64,000 nucleotides of DNA from NCBI GenBank assembly GCA_030603665.1, contig JAUVXJ010000006.1, forward strand, positions 1-64,000, written 5' to 3'. Position 1 is the stretch's first letter. Each line of letters starts with the position of its first letter. The notes beneath the pieces were generated by a model. That model did no database searches. It saw only the letters and a list, made by a program, of their open reading frames with translations, and had not been told where the DNA came from. Shown here piece by piece: positions 34,575 through 43,668 of this stretch. Origin of the DNA: Chloroflexota bacterium. GTDB taxonomy: Bacteria; Chloroflexota; Anaerolineae; UBA7937; B3-Chlor. A program made the translations under genes and the position numbers.

Positions 34575-35654
34575 CTACTTTGACCCTCTCCTGCTTGCAC
34601 CGTAGTCGCCAATTGCCTCATGCATCCTGACAGGCTTACGTCTCAGGGCGTTGGCCACAACCCCATGCATCATCGTTACCACAGCCTGCTGCACCTCCAG
34701 GCTCGTGCCGTCTACCCAGGGGATGCTCAGCGCATAGGTGGCCTCGACGGCGCCGGCCTGCGCCATGACCTCAACCATCCGCCTCTCGGTATCAGCATCC
34801 TGTAAAATGAACGGGTCCTCCAGCATGTAGGCTAGCATGGCCGACACTCCATAGGCCCCCCAATTGGAGACCGAGGTGGATATCAAGACATCTGTTGCGC
34901 AGGCCGTGGCCTCGCCGCCGCCGCAGCCACACTGACAACTCACACCAAAGGACTGCTCGTAGATGGCGTTGGCCTCCTCTCTGATCAGGCCATATCCAAT
35001 CTCATTGCCGCCATCTCCAATCCCCACCGTGAACACACCTCGCTTCCTACCTTCCTCCACGATGTGGTGCACATGAGGCTGCCCTTCTGGATCCGTTGCC
35101 TGACCCGCTGCGCTGTGCCAGACCCCCACGGAGTTTGGCGCATGCTTCTCCACACCCAGTATCGCGCTGGGCTTGAATTCGTCGAGGATCTCCAGGGCCT
35201 TCTCTTTGGCCCCTCTGTCCCCCAAGGGGAAAGGCACGCTCAAGGCGGTGTTCTTCCTCTTATAGATCTCAACGGCCTCCTTGTCCAACACCGTGATCCC
35301 AGCGGCCACCCCCGCGGCGATCACAGGTCCCAACTCCTTTTCGTTGCCGACGTACACGGGCCTTGCCCCCAGACCGAAGCTTAGAGATCTGGCCAAACTG
35401 GCTATGCCGGTGGGGCCATCCGTCTCCCCCCACTCCAGCCAGGGTGAGATGCCGGCGCCAGAAAGCAGAATCACGTAGTCGTCCTTCTTGACCCTCTCCA
35501 CCAGCCCCTTTGCTGCGAGATGCGTGAGCGGGGCGCCCTGCTTCTCCCTCGCCGCCCGATAGAGAAGCTCGGTCTTGTTCCGCCGGAGCGAGTTGTCGTC
35601 CAGCATCTCTATGTTGACTATTCTATCCAGGTATTCGCCCAAGACCTCTGGCAC
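34575..35654 (-). CDS. D-glutamate cyclase-like (DUF4392/GLUCM-like) paralogue 3
   Basis: A 359-aa protein. The GTG start at 35654, with GGGAGG upstream, gives the same VPEVLGEYLDRIVN opening as its paralogues; a start at 35708 would add an unsupported 18 residues. It has the same domain markers (GETDGPTGIASLARSL, GIGDGGNEIGYG, SVSNWGAYGVSAMLAYM) and cysteine cluster SCQCGCGGGE. It lies first in transcription order, downstream of the set-1 substrate-binding protein and a large hairpin (35761-35826). Confidence 0.8.
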   Translation of the reverse strand: MPEVLGEYLDRIVNIEMLDDNSLRRNKTELLYRAAREKQGAPLTHLAAKGLVERVKKDDYVILLSGAGISPWLEWGETDGPTGIASLARSLSFGLGARPVYVGNEKELGPVIAAGVAAGITVLDKEAVEIYKRKNTALSVPFPLGDRGAKEKALEILDEFKPSAILGVEKHAPNSVGVWHSAAGQATDPEGQPHVHHIVEEGRKRGVFTVGIGDGGNEIGYGLIREEANAIYEQSFGVSCQCGCGGGEATACATDVLISTSVSNWGAYGVSAMLAYMLEDPFILQDADTERRMVEVMAQAGAVEATYALSIPWVDGTSLEVQQAVVTMMHGVVANALRRKPVRMHEAIGDYGASRRGSK

Positions 35655-35730
35655 TAGATGCCTCCCTATTCTTACGCTATCGTTGCAGTGGGATGCGGCA
35701 ACGACCACTCTCCGAGAGTGCGATCTGCGA

Positions 35731-35826
35731 CCTGCAATGATGCAGGCGCGGCTACTGAGGACACGTCAAGGTCGAGACCCACCGTACGACAATCTGCGAG
35801 ACAGTGCCGGTCCCGACCTGACGTGT
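35731..35826 (-). promoter_or_regulatory. Large hairpin between binding-protein gene and the cyclase-like array
   Basis: ACACGTCAAGGTCG (35761-35774) pairs with CGACCTGACGTGT (35814-35826) with one bulged base, looping about 39 bases. A small hairpin CCTGCA-ATGA-TGCAGG (35731-35746) is adjacent. No U-tract follows on the minus strand. Hairpins at this position in binding-protein operons commonly protect the upstream mRNA or cause partial termination; that role is inferred. Confidence 0.5.
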
Positions 35827-35867
35827 TCTCTACACGACGCGCTCGCTACTGGCTAGCGCGCAAGCTG

Positions 35868-37580
35868 CTACGCTTTCCAACCCATGGTCTTGAAGTACGG
35901 GAACATCCGCGCCGGGGTGGGGTAGAACCCCTCTAGCCCAGCGTTCAAGACCCACTCCTCATTGACGTTACAGATCACCACCTTGGGGCTATCCTCGGCG
36001 ATCATCTCGCACGCCTGGCGGTACAGGGTCGCCCGCTCGTCCGAGTCACTGGATTTGCGAGCTTCCTCGAGGATCGCGTCCAGGTCTGGATTGGAGTACC
36101 CGTCGGATCCCAGATTCGACCCGCCCTCTGCTCCGGTGTGATACCACCAGTAGAGTGCGGAGTCGCTGTCCGGTGAGGCCATTCCCGCATCTTCCGAGAC
36201 GGTCTCGAACTCGAAGTTCTGCCAACGGGACCTGTAGGTCCCCCCGTCCGTCTGCTCGATCTCCACCTCGATGTTGATCTCCGACAACTGGTCGGCGATG
36301 ATCTGCATCGATCGGCGCAGGTTCTCCTTGTCGCTGGTCATGCAGGGCATGGTGAACCCATCCGCGTAGCCAGCCTCCGCCATCAGGTCCTTGGCCATGT
36401 CCAGGTCAGCGTCATTGGGGAAGAACTGCTGGTCCGGGTCGGCGCCAATATACCCCGCCGGCAGTGAGTCGTCCTCTGCGGTGGCGCCGCCATAGTAGAC
36501 GCTCTCCACGATGGCGTTGCGATCCACAGCGTAGGAGATGGCCTTCCGAACCCTCGCGTCCAGCCAGGGCCTATCCGGCAGCGTCAGGTTGAAGGTGATG
36601 TAGTCCCAGTTCCAACCACCAGCGTCCAGAACCTGGAGATTGGGGTCCTCTCTGAGTGTGTCCATGTCCTTCTTGTTCAGGCCCACGGTGAAGTCAATCT
36701 CACCGTTCCGCATCTTCTCCATGCGGACCACACCATCCGGGACACCCTGGAAGACGATCTCATCCAGTTTGGGCAGGCTGGGGTCGTGGTAATCCTCGAA
36801 CCTCTTCATCACAACCTCGCCGCCCGGCGTCCACGACTCGACCTCGAAGGGCCCGGAGCCGATGGGGTTCACTGCAAACTCCTCCGGCCCCAGCTCCTCG
36901 TAAGCCTTGGAGGACAGGACGACACCGCCGTATGACACCAAAGATGTCAGCGGAAACGCCGCCCACGGTTCCTTCAGATGGGCCTCGAAGGTGTACTTGC
37001 CGGTGGGCACGGCCTCGGTGATCATTCCAGAGCCCATCACGAAGTAGGGCGGGGCCTTCTCGGTCACGATCTTGTTGACCCAGAAGCACCAGTCCTCGGA
37101 CGTGACCTCACCATAGCCCTTGTGGAACTGCAAGCCTTCCTTCAGCTTGAAGGACCACGTCACGTCATCTGTCTGCTCCCACTCCTCGACCATCACCGGG
37201 ATGAGCCCCATGGTATCGTAGTCGATATCGAACAGGCTATCGAAGACGCTCACGTACATCTGTAGGTCGTAAGGGCTCGAGATGAAGAACGGGTCCAGGC
37301 CTTTGGGCGGCCCGGCCGAGCCGATGACGGCCGAAGTCTTCGCCGGCGCCGGTGGCGTCGTCGGCGCCACGGTGGGCGCGGCAGTTGCCGCCGGCACGGG
37401 CGTGTCCGCCGGAGGCGCGGCTGTCGGATCGGCCGCGGGCGCCGGGGCGCAGCCCTGTAGAAGGGTCATGGCCGCCGGTGCAGACAGGCCTAAGCCCGTC
37501 GCGATCTTCAGGAAGTCCCTCCTGCTGAGCCGGCCCCCTTTCAGTGCATCTGTCAGTACATTGATTCTCTCGGAATCCAT
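35868..37580 (-). CDS. Peptide-type ABC substrate-binding lipoprotein, set 1
   Basis: A 570-aa extracellular binding protein of family 5 (DppA/OppA). The N-terminus holds both a twin-arginine motif, LSRRDFLKIATGLGL, and a lipobox LLQGC, followed by an Ala/Pro/Thr linker. The SBP_bac_5 core includes DDVTWSFKLKEGLQFHKGYG, VRKAISYAVDRNAIVESVYYG and PNDADLDMAKDLMAEAGY. The start at 37580 is supported by GGGAGG. The ligand is unknown, probably a peptide or opine-like compound. Cyclase-like genes and permeases follow on the same strand. Confidence 0.93.
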   Translation of the reverse strand: MDSERINVLTDALKGGRLSRRDFLKIATGLGLSAPAAMTLLQGCAPAPAADPTAAPPADTPVPAATAAPTVAPTTPPAPAKTSAVIGSAGPPKGLDPFFISSPYDLQMYVSVFDSLFDIDYDTMGLIPVMVEEWEQTDDVTWSFKLKEGLQFHKGYGEVTSEDWCFWVNKIVTEKAPPYFVMGSGMITEAVPTGKYTFEAHLKEPWAAFPLTSLVSYGGVVLSSKAYEELGPEEFAVNPIGSGPFEVESWTPGGEVVMKRFEDYHDPSLPKLDEIVFQGVPDGVVRMEKMRNGEIDFTVGLNKKDMDTLREDPNLQVLDAGGWNWDYITFNLTLPDRPWLDARVRKAISYAVDRNAIVESVYYGGATAEDDSLPAGYIGADPDQQFFPNDADLDMAKDLMAEAGYADGFTMPCMTSDKENLRRSMQIIADQLSEINIEVEIEQTDGGTYRSRWQNFEFETVSEDAGMASPDSDSALYWWYHTGAEGGSNLGSDGYSNPDLDAILEEARKSSDSDERATLYRQACEMIAEDSPKVVICNVNEEWVLNAGLEGFYPTPARMFPYFKTMGWKA

Positions 37581-37786
37581 CTTATCCTCCCTATTCCGTA
37601 AGTCCATTCTCTGTTTCGGAGGTGACCAGAACCATACTCTTCACCTCCCACTTTCGCCTCTATGAGGCACCATTCGGATTCTATTGGATTGAAACCTCAC
37701 CCCCTTCCCCTCACATCGTGACGTCGCAAGGCACAGCTATCTTTGACTCGATCGCAGGCCTGCATTCCACTTTCATACGCCCACAC

Positions 37787-38749
37787 TCAGGGTATCTCAC
37801 CCTGAAGAATCTTCACCAACTTCTCCGCGTCGATGTTTCCGCCCGACACGACGCACACCACCTTGCCATTGCCTGCCCGGCCCGTGAGCGCGGCGGCCAC
37901 GGGTCCCGCCCCGGCGCCCTCGGCCACCACCCGGTTCCTCTCTACCAGTAATCTTATGGCAGCGGCGATTTCCTCAAGCGATACAACGATTGAACTGTCG
38001 AACATCTGTTGGACCAGGGGCCACATGCCAGGGATCAGGTAGGGAGCACCCATGCCATCCACGAAGCTAGATGCGTATTCTATCTCAATTGGCTTTCCCG
38101 CCGCCAGCGACGGAGCCAACGGTGCGGCCGTCTCCACCTCGGCGGCATAGACCTTGACCTCTGGCTTCAGGGATCGCACGGCCGATGCTATCCCCGAGCC
38201 CAGAGCTCCCCCTCCAAAAGGGATAACCACCGCATCCAAATCGGGCACTTGCTCCGCTATCTCCAGGCCAATAGTGCCATGACCAGCCATCACTGCCGGC
38301 TCGGTCACCGGATGGATGAAGTAACCCTCTATGCCTTCATAGCTGTCGCCCCGCAGGATGCCAAACCAGTCGGCGACAGGTATCTTGACGATCTTGCCCC
38401 CTAAACGGCTGATGGCGGCCAGCTTCGTCTTGGGCGCATGATCGGGCACTACGATCGTGCAGTTCAACCCCATCTCGCGCGCGAACCAGGCCAGTCCCTG
38501 CGCCATGTTCCCGGCACTGGCGGTCCAGACGCCCTTCTCCAGCAGCTTTGGGTCCGTGACCTTCAGGATGTTCCCTGCTCCGCGCAACTTATGGGATCCT
38601 ATGGGCTGAAGATTCTCCAGTTTGAGGTAGATTTCCGCTGGTGCGTCATCGACGTTCAGCCGGACCAAGGGGCTGTCGGTGCCAACGCCGCGAAGACGCT
38701 CCCGCGCCGCGCGGAGCTCCTCCAAGGGTATGGGCTCAAGTGGTCTCAC
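37787..38749 (-). CDS. Threonine/serine dehydratase-like PLP enzyme
   Basis: A 320-aa fold-type II PLP enzyme. The PLP lysine is in IGSHKLRGAGN (usually SFKxRGA), the phosphate loop is FGGGALGSGIAS, and the C-terminal SGGNID contacts the ring nitrogen. It lacks a regulatory ACT domain, so it resembles catabolic threonine dehydratase, serine racemase or hydroxyaspartate dehydratase. The start is chosen at GTG 38749, nine bases after AGGAGG; an ATG at 38758 abuts that site. It lies between the two transporter sets. It likely makes enamine/imine products, which fits the RidA gene at 49774. Confidence 0.88.
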   Translation of the reverse strand: MRPLEPIPLEELRAARERLRGVGTDSPLVRLNVDDAPAEIYLKLENLQPIGSHKLRGAGNILKVTDPKLLEKGVWTASAGNMAQGLAWFAREMGLNCTIVVPDHAPKTKLAAISRLGGKIVKIPVADWFGILRGDSYEGIEGYFIHPVTEPAVMAGHGTIGLEIAEQVPDLDAVVIPFGGGALGSGIASAVRSLKPEVKVYAAEVETAAPLAPSLAAGKPIEIEYASSFVDGMGAPYLIPGMWPLVQQMFDSSIVVSLEEIAAAIRLLVERNRVVAEGAGAGPVAAALTGRAGNGKVVCVVSGGNIDAEKLVKILQGEIP

Positions 38750-38907
38750 GGCACACATCCTCCTGCCGACGGCAGGCCAGCATCGGGCCGACGCCGTGGA
38801 CTCTCTCTTCTGACATGCCTTGTTCCTTCACTCCACCAAGCATGAAACCGAGCGTCTCGCGTCGGGCAATTGGTTACCCTGGCAAAACTCGCGGAGGCGG
38901 CGGCTCT

Positions 38908-39819
38908 CTAACCTATTCTCAGCTTGGGATCCAGTATCTCACGGAGCCCGCTCCCAAGGTAGTTGATGCCCAGGACCATGAACACGATGGTCATTCCAGG
39001 GAAAGTAGCAAGCCAGGCAGCGACGGCCAAGACGTTTCGGCCTTCGCTCAGCATGGAGCCCAAGCTGGGGGTCGGCGGCGGGACTCCTAGTCCCAGGAAG
39101 CTCAAGGCCGCCTCGAACAAGATGAGATTTCCCACCTGGAGCGTGGCCACCACGATGAGGGCACCAAAGGCGTTACGAAGAATGTGCCTCAGCATGATCC
39201 TCAGATTCGACGCGCCAAGGGCCCTGGCCGCCATGACGTACTCCATCTGCTTGATGCTGAGAGTCTCGGAGTACATGATACGAGTGTACGTGACCCACCC
39301 ACTGATGGCCAGGACGATCACCAGGTTGGGCAGGCTGGTCCCGAAGACGGCGATCACGGTTACAGCCAACAAGATAGCCGGCAAGGCCATCTGCATGTCC
39401 ACTGCTCGCATGATGACCGTGCCTATCCTCCCCTCATAGTATCCCGCCATCAGTCCCAACAGGATGCCGGTTGAACTGGACACAGCAATCGCCGACACCA
39501 CCACCGTTAGCGAGATGCGGGTGGCGAACAGGATGCGGCTCAAGATATCGCGCCCAAACCCATCTGTTCCCAGCAGAAAGGGGGTGTCTCCCTCGCTGCT
39601 GAGAGATGGGGGTTGCAGCCGGTTGAACAAGTCTTGCTCAAGCGGGTCTCTGGGAGCGAGAACCGGTGCAAACACTGCCACCAGCACCACTACCAACAGA
39701 ATGGCCGCGCCAACCACGAGAGACTTGTGTTCTCCAGCCCAGTGTACCGCCCCTGCCACTCCCCCGCTTGCCCTGTTCGCTCGGGAACTGCCCTCTGAAT
39801 CTGACAGTGAGATAGACAT
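38908..39819 (-). CDS. Peptide-type ABC importer permease (DppC-like), set 2
   Basis: A 303-aa permease. FLLGTDGFGRDILSRILFATRISL, the EAA loop YVMAARALGASNLRIMLRHILRN, and FLGLGVPPPTPSLGSMLSEGRN identify DppC. It has six membrane segments. It starts 13 bases after the DppB-like stop and is clearly cotranscribed with it. It is paralogous to the permease at 30151-31074. Confidence 0.92.
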   Translation of the reverse strand: MSISLSDSEGSSRANRASGGVAGAVHWAGEHKSLVVGAAILLVVVLVAVFAPVLAPRDPLEQDLFNRLQPPSLSSEGDTPFLLGTDGFGRDILSRILFATRISLTVVVSAIAVSSSTGILLGLMAGYYEGRIGTVIMRAVDMQMALPAILLAVTVIAVFGTSLPNLVIVLAISGWVTYTRIMYSETLSIKQMEYVMAARALGASNLRIMLRHILRNAFGALIVVATLQVGNLILFEAALSFLGLGVPPPTPSLGSMLSEGRNVLAVAAWLATFPGMTIVFMVLGINYLGSGLREILDPKLRIG

Positions 39820-39832
39820 ACTTTGTCTTATC

Positions 39833-40750
39833 CTAATCGGTCTGTATTCGTGGGTCTAGACTAGCGTTCGCCACGTCAGCTATCAGGTTGCACAGAATCA
39901 CCCATACAGCAAGAATCACGACCGAAGCCTGAACCAGCGCCATGTCCCTGTTCCCCACCGCCTGCACGCTGAGCCGCCCCAAGCCGGGCCAGGCGAATAC
40001 CGTCTCGGTGATCACCGCGCCACCCATGGCCCTGCCCATCTGCATCCCTAGCGAGGTGATGGTCGGCCTAAGGGCGTTCTTCAGTACATGGCCGTAGAGT
40101 ATGGCCCTATCGGCCAGCCCCTTCGATCGGGCGACCAGCACGAAGTCCTCACGCAACAACTCTAGAACACTGGAGCGGACCAGTAGCAGGGTGGGAGGAA
40201 CTAGAAACATGAGCAGCGTGAAAGTGGGTAGAACGTAGTGCTCCCACCCTCCTCTCCCCGATGCTGGAAGCCATCGCAGGTTTACGGCGAAGAGCAAGAT
40301 CAGCATGATACCCAGCCAGAAGCTGGGCATAGATTGGCCAAAAACGGAGATGCTCACCAGGACCATATCCAGCGGAGAACCTTTGTTAGTCGCGCTCAGC
40401 AGACCTAGAACGATTCCCAGCACTGCGCCGAGCACCAACGCCAGACCCATAAGCTGCACCGTGGCCGGAATGTAGGACAGCACGACGTCCAGCGCAGGTT
40501 GCCTATGCCACATGGACATACCGAAGTCACCCTGCACCATGTTGGAGACGAAGCGGATGTACTGGACAGGCAGGGGCAGGTCCAAGCCCAGGTTATGCCT
40601 CATCTGCTCCCTCAGCTCCGGGGGCGCATCAGGTGGCAGGTACAGCGCAGTCGGATCCCCTCGAAACCGAATCAAGACGAAGATAATGAGGGTGATCCCC
40701 AGAACGGCGAACGGGATCTGCAACAGTCGTCTGATTACGTAACGAGACAT
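39833..40750 (-). CDS. Peptide-type ABC importer permease (DppB-like), set 2
   Basis: A 305-aa permease. The MSRYVIRRLLQIPFAVLG start at 40750 is the standard DppB opening and has GGAG upstream; ATG 40786 adds 12 residues. Later markers are MRHNLGLDLPLPVQYIRFV, the EAA loop DFVLVARSKGLADRAILYGHVLKN, and a final CNLIADVANASLDPRIQTD. It pairs with the DppC-like gene downstream and follows an M24 gene after 42 bases. Confidence 0.92.
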   Translation of the reverse strand: MSRYVIRRLLQIPFAVLGITLIIFVLIRFRGDPTALYLPPDAPPELREQMRHNLGLDLPLPVQYIRFVSNMVQGDFGMSMWHRQPALDVVLSYIPATVQLMGLALVLGAVLGIVLGLLSATNKGSPLDMVLVSISVFGQSMPSFWLGIMLILLFAVNLRWLPASGRGGWEHYVLPTFTLLMFLVPPTLLLVRSSVLELLREDFVLVARSKGLADRAILYGHVLKNALRPTITSLGMQMGRAMGGAVITETVFAWPGLGRLSVQAVGNRDMALVQASVVILAVWVILCNLIADVANASLDPRIQTD

Positions 40751-40792
40751 GGCCGGGCTCCGTAGCTGAGAGTGGACCTGCTCCAAGCTACC

Positions 40793-41917
40793 TTACTGGA
40801 TGACAAACAGCTCCTCCGTATCGGCATAGTCGGTGAGTATCTGAGACCCGTCCTCCGTGATCAGGATGAGATCCTCCACCTGGAAGCCTCCCAGTCCCTC
40901 AAACAAGACGACCGGTTCGATACAGATCAGCATGTTGGGGCGCAGCTCCTCCTGATTGTATGGCTGAAGCATGGGGATCTCGTGGCCAGCAAAGCCGAAG
41001 CCATGACCCGCATGCGGCCCTGGATAGTCAACCCCCACATCTGCATACGCCTTCTTGCAGCACTCAAACACATCACAGCCGCGCACGCCCGGTCGCATGA
41101 ATTCGATGGCCTTTCTCTGCACTTGCCAGTGTTTGCGGTACATCTCCTTCTGCGCGTCACTCGCTTCTCCTACAACCGCCATGCGAGCCACGTCCGAGCC
41201 GTACCCGTCCCACAAGCCCCCGAAGTCCACACGAATTAGATCTCCTCGTTCCAGCGGACGCTCCCGTGCAGGAGGATGAGCCTGGTAGCAGTGATCACCC
41301 GCTGCCAGGATGGCGAAGTCTATGTCGTTGGCCCCGAACTCCGCAACCTTGTCCTTCATCACGCCCAGAACGGCTTTCTCCGTGTCGCCAGGCTTCGCCT
41401 CCTGGTAGGCCTCCAGAATGGCGCGCTCGGTTGCCAGGCCAGCTTGCCGGTATCTCTCGATCTCGCCTGGTGTCTTGATACTCCTCGCGTGTTCGAGGAC
41501 TTTGTCTGCAACGCCTATCTTGGCTTTGGGAAGCGACTCCAGCAACTCCTCGTAGTACATGGCTGTGAGATGCCTCTTCTCGATGCCTATGCGCCCATCG
41601 GCAAGCCCCTTGTCCTTCAACACATCCACGAGGAGAGAGATTGGCGTTTGCGCGTACTCCACGTAAGAGCGGACGTCCTCAATCCAGGACTCGTCTCTGG
41701 CCAGGCTCTCCTCGATATTGCAGACGAGCAGAGCATCGTCACCTTTCTTGGGAAGGACAGCGATGGCCAGCCGATCGGGGATGCTCAGTTGGGTGTGGAT
41801 GTAGGCGCCGGATGTATAGTACACGTTCCACAGGGACGTGGCCACGACAACGTCGAACTCGCTTGCGTCCAGCTGTCTCTGCAACTCCTCCACGTTCATC
41901 AGTTTTTCTCTGGTCAC
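40793..41917 (-). CDS. M24 family aminopeptidase/creatinase-like hydrolase, copy 1
   Basis: A 374-aa pita-bread-fold enzyme with an N-terminal creatinase-like domain (1-140) and an M24 catalytic domain. Likely metal ligands are the Asp in IRVDFGGLWDG, Asp in GSDVARM, His in GPHAGHGFGF, Glu in LICIEPVV and Glu in QVEDLIL. The GTG start follows AGGAGG. Members act on Xaa-Pro dipeptides, creatine or ectoine. Immediate linkage to ABC permeases suggests it processes the imported substrate. A second copy lies at 50632-51756. Confidence 0.9.
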   Translation of the reverse strand: MTREKLMNVEELQRQLDASEFDVVVATSLWNVYYTSGAYIHTQLSIPDRLAIAVLPKKGDDALLVCNIEESLARDESWIEDVRSYVEYAQTPISLLVDVLKDKGLADGRIGIEKRHLTAMYYEELLESLPKAKIGVADKVLEHARSIKTPGEIERYRQAGLATERAILEAYQEAKPGDTEKAVLGVMKDKVAEFGANDIDFAILAAGDHCYQAHPPARERPLERGDLIRVDFGGLWDGYGSDVARMAVVGEASDAQKEMYRKHWQVQRKAIEFMRPGVRGCDVFECCKKAYADVGVDYPGPHAGHGFGFAGHEIPMLQPYNQEELRPNMLICIEPVVLFEGLGGFQVEDLILITEDGSQILTDYADTEELFVIQ

Positions 41918-41974
41918 GCTTCACCGCCTCCTAGGGCCGTACTCAGTATGCATCAGACGTGATAATCGCAGCGA

Positions 41975-42012
41975 GTTGACGGGCACCATCCTCGCGAATG
42001 GCACCCGTCAAC
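41975..42012 (-). promoter_or_regulatory. Large hairpin between binding-protein gene and M24 gene
   Basis: GTTGACGGG (41975-41983) and CCCGTCAAC (42004-42012) form a perfect 9-bp stem, extended inside by CCAT/ATGG around a small internal loop. No U-tract follows on the minus strand, so simple termination is unlikely. Its position after a binding-protein gene parallels the hairpin at 35761-35826. Confidence 0.6.
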
Positions 42013-42048
42013 GTTAGCTCGTCGGTCGACTAGCACCTGTCAGCCAGT

Positions 42049-43668
42049 CTACTCAACGATGTCCGTCTCGGTCAGTATGATCTGCTGCGCCGGGTGAGGC
42101 ACGAACCCTTCTGTTCGGTCACTGATGCCGTAAGGCGCCGGCTGCTGCAGCAGGAACACGGACGGCGTCTCCTCCTTGAGGATCTCGGCCATGCGCCAGT
42201 AGGCCTGCTCTCGCGCGTCGTCATCCATGCTCGTCTTGGCGATCAGGAACTCTTCGTCGTACTCGTCGTTGCCCCAGCGACTCCACGCCTGTGTCTGGCT
42301 GAACCACTGCATGGCCTGCGCGGGGTTACCGTAGCTGTACCACCCAACGTAGAGAAGGTCCACGTCGCTGACAGGGTCAACCAGGTACTCCACGAAGATG
42401 GCCATCTCGCCGACGGTCAAGTCGATCTCCACCCCCACGTCAGCGAACATGTCCTTGGCCGCGATGCACACATCACGGTCTACGAAGTACTTGCCCACCG
42501 GACATACCATGCTGAGGGTCAAGCCATCGGGATATCCGGCCTCGGCCAGCAACCGCTTTGCCTCATCGGGGTCATAGGGGGTCTGCTCGATATTGGGGTT
42601 GTAGCCGAAAACGGTCGGGCTAAGCTGCTGGCCGCTGAGGGCCCCACGGCCGCCCATCAACCCCTGCCACAACGCGTCCTTGTCGATGGCATAGTCCAAC
42701 GCCTTACGCAGAGTAGCGTTGTCCGCCAGGACGCTTCCGCCCTCCGGCCGGCAGCTCAAGAAGAACTGCAGAGTGAGTTCCTCGGCTGCATAGTCCATGT
42801 GGATCCCGGGCTCATCTTCCACCACCGGGATCAGGTCCAGAGGTACCTGCACGGCGATGTCGACCTCGCCCGCCTGGAGCGAAGCAACCCTGGTCGCGGG
42901 CTCGGGGATCACCTTCCACATCACGCCGTCCAGCGCCACCCGACCGCCCCACCAGTCTTCATTTGCCACCAACTCTAGATAGTCGTCGGCCACGAAAGCG
43001 ACGAACTCAAAGGGGCCGGTACCCACCGGATTCGTGATCAGCGCCTCCAGGCCAACTTCCTCGGTGTGGTCCTTCGGAAGCGCGTACACATCGGAAACGA
43101 ACCAAGGAAGATCGGGCCAGGGAGCGGAGGTGTGGAAGTTCACCGTGTAGTCGTCGACCACCTCAACTTCGTCGATGAGCACGATGTTGCCCCTGATGGG
43201 CCAGGCCCGCTCTTCGTCCATGGAGATGCCAAAACTGTACTTCAAATCATCAGCGGTGAAATCCTCTCCGTTGTGGAACTTGACGCCCTCCCGCAGCTTG
43301 AACTGCCAGGTGGTGTCATCCAGCATCTCCCACTCGGTGCCCAGTGCAGGCAGCACGCGCCCATCGTGGTGGTGCCAGGTCAGGCCCTCGTAGATCTGCG
43401 CGATCTGAATGTCGCAAGGACCCATCCCACCGGAGACCTCGACAGACATCGCCGGGCACGCCTGAGCGGTGGCGATGCGGACGATCTTGGGCTCCGCAGC
43501 CTCCTCAGTCGGCTCGGGAGCGGTGGTCGGCGCCGGAGCGGCTGTAGCTGCCTCCTCCGGCGTCTCTTCTGGCGGCGGTGGCGGCGCGGGCGTGCCACAC
43601 GCCGTCACGACCAGCATAGCGACAAGCAAGAGGGATGTGATCATTAACCATCGCTTGTTACGCAGCAT
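42049..43668 (-). CDS. Peptide-type ABC substrate-binding lipoprotein, set 2
   Basis: A 539-aa family-5 binding lipoprotein. The Sec signal peptide with lipobox VVTAC and a Pro/Glu-rich linker precede the SBP_bac_5 domain: DDTTWQFKLREGVKFHNGEDF, LRKALDYAIDKDALWQGLMGG and DPDEAKRLLAEAGYPDGL. The start at 43668 is set by GGGAGG and the signal peptide. Unlike the set-1 protein it has no twin-arginine motif. It is the first structural gene of the minus-strand island, downstream of the regulator gene. Confidence 0.93.
   Translation of the reverse strand: MLRNKRWLMITSLLLVAMLVVTACGTPAPPPPPEETPEEAATAAPAPTTAPEPTEEAAEPKIVRIATAQACPAMSVEVSGGMGPCDIQIAQIYEGLTWHHHDGRVLPALGTEWEMLDDTTWQFKLREGVKFHNGEDFTADDLKYSFGISMDEERAWPIRGNIVLIDEVEVVDDYTVNFHTSAPWPDLPWFVSDVYALPKDHTEEVGLEALITNPVGTGPFEFVAFVADDYLELVANEDWWGGRVALDGVMWKVIPEPATRVASLQAGEVDIAVQVPLDLIPVVEDEPGIHMDYAAEELTLQFFLSCRPEGGSVLADNATLRKALDYAIDKDALWQGLMGGRGALSGQQLSPTVFGYNPNIEQTPYDPDEAKRLLAEAGYPDGLTLSMVCPVGKYFVDRDVCIAAKDMFADVGVEIDLTVGEMAIFVEYLVDPVSDVDLLYVGWYSYGNPAQAMQWFSQTQAWSRWGNDEYDEEFLIAKTSMDDDAREQAYWRMAEILKEETPSVFLLQQPAPYGISDRTEGFVPHPAQQIILTETDIVE

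Noticed and set aside
32122..35654. D-cysteine desulfhydrase or cysteate sulfo-lyase identity for the tandem trio
   Set aside because: Considered because of the neighbouring SuyAB-like pair, but the PLP-lysine motif is missing and ETDGP, GIGDGGNE and VSNWGAYG fit the DUF4392/GLUCM family.
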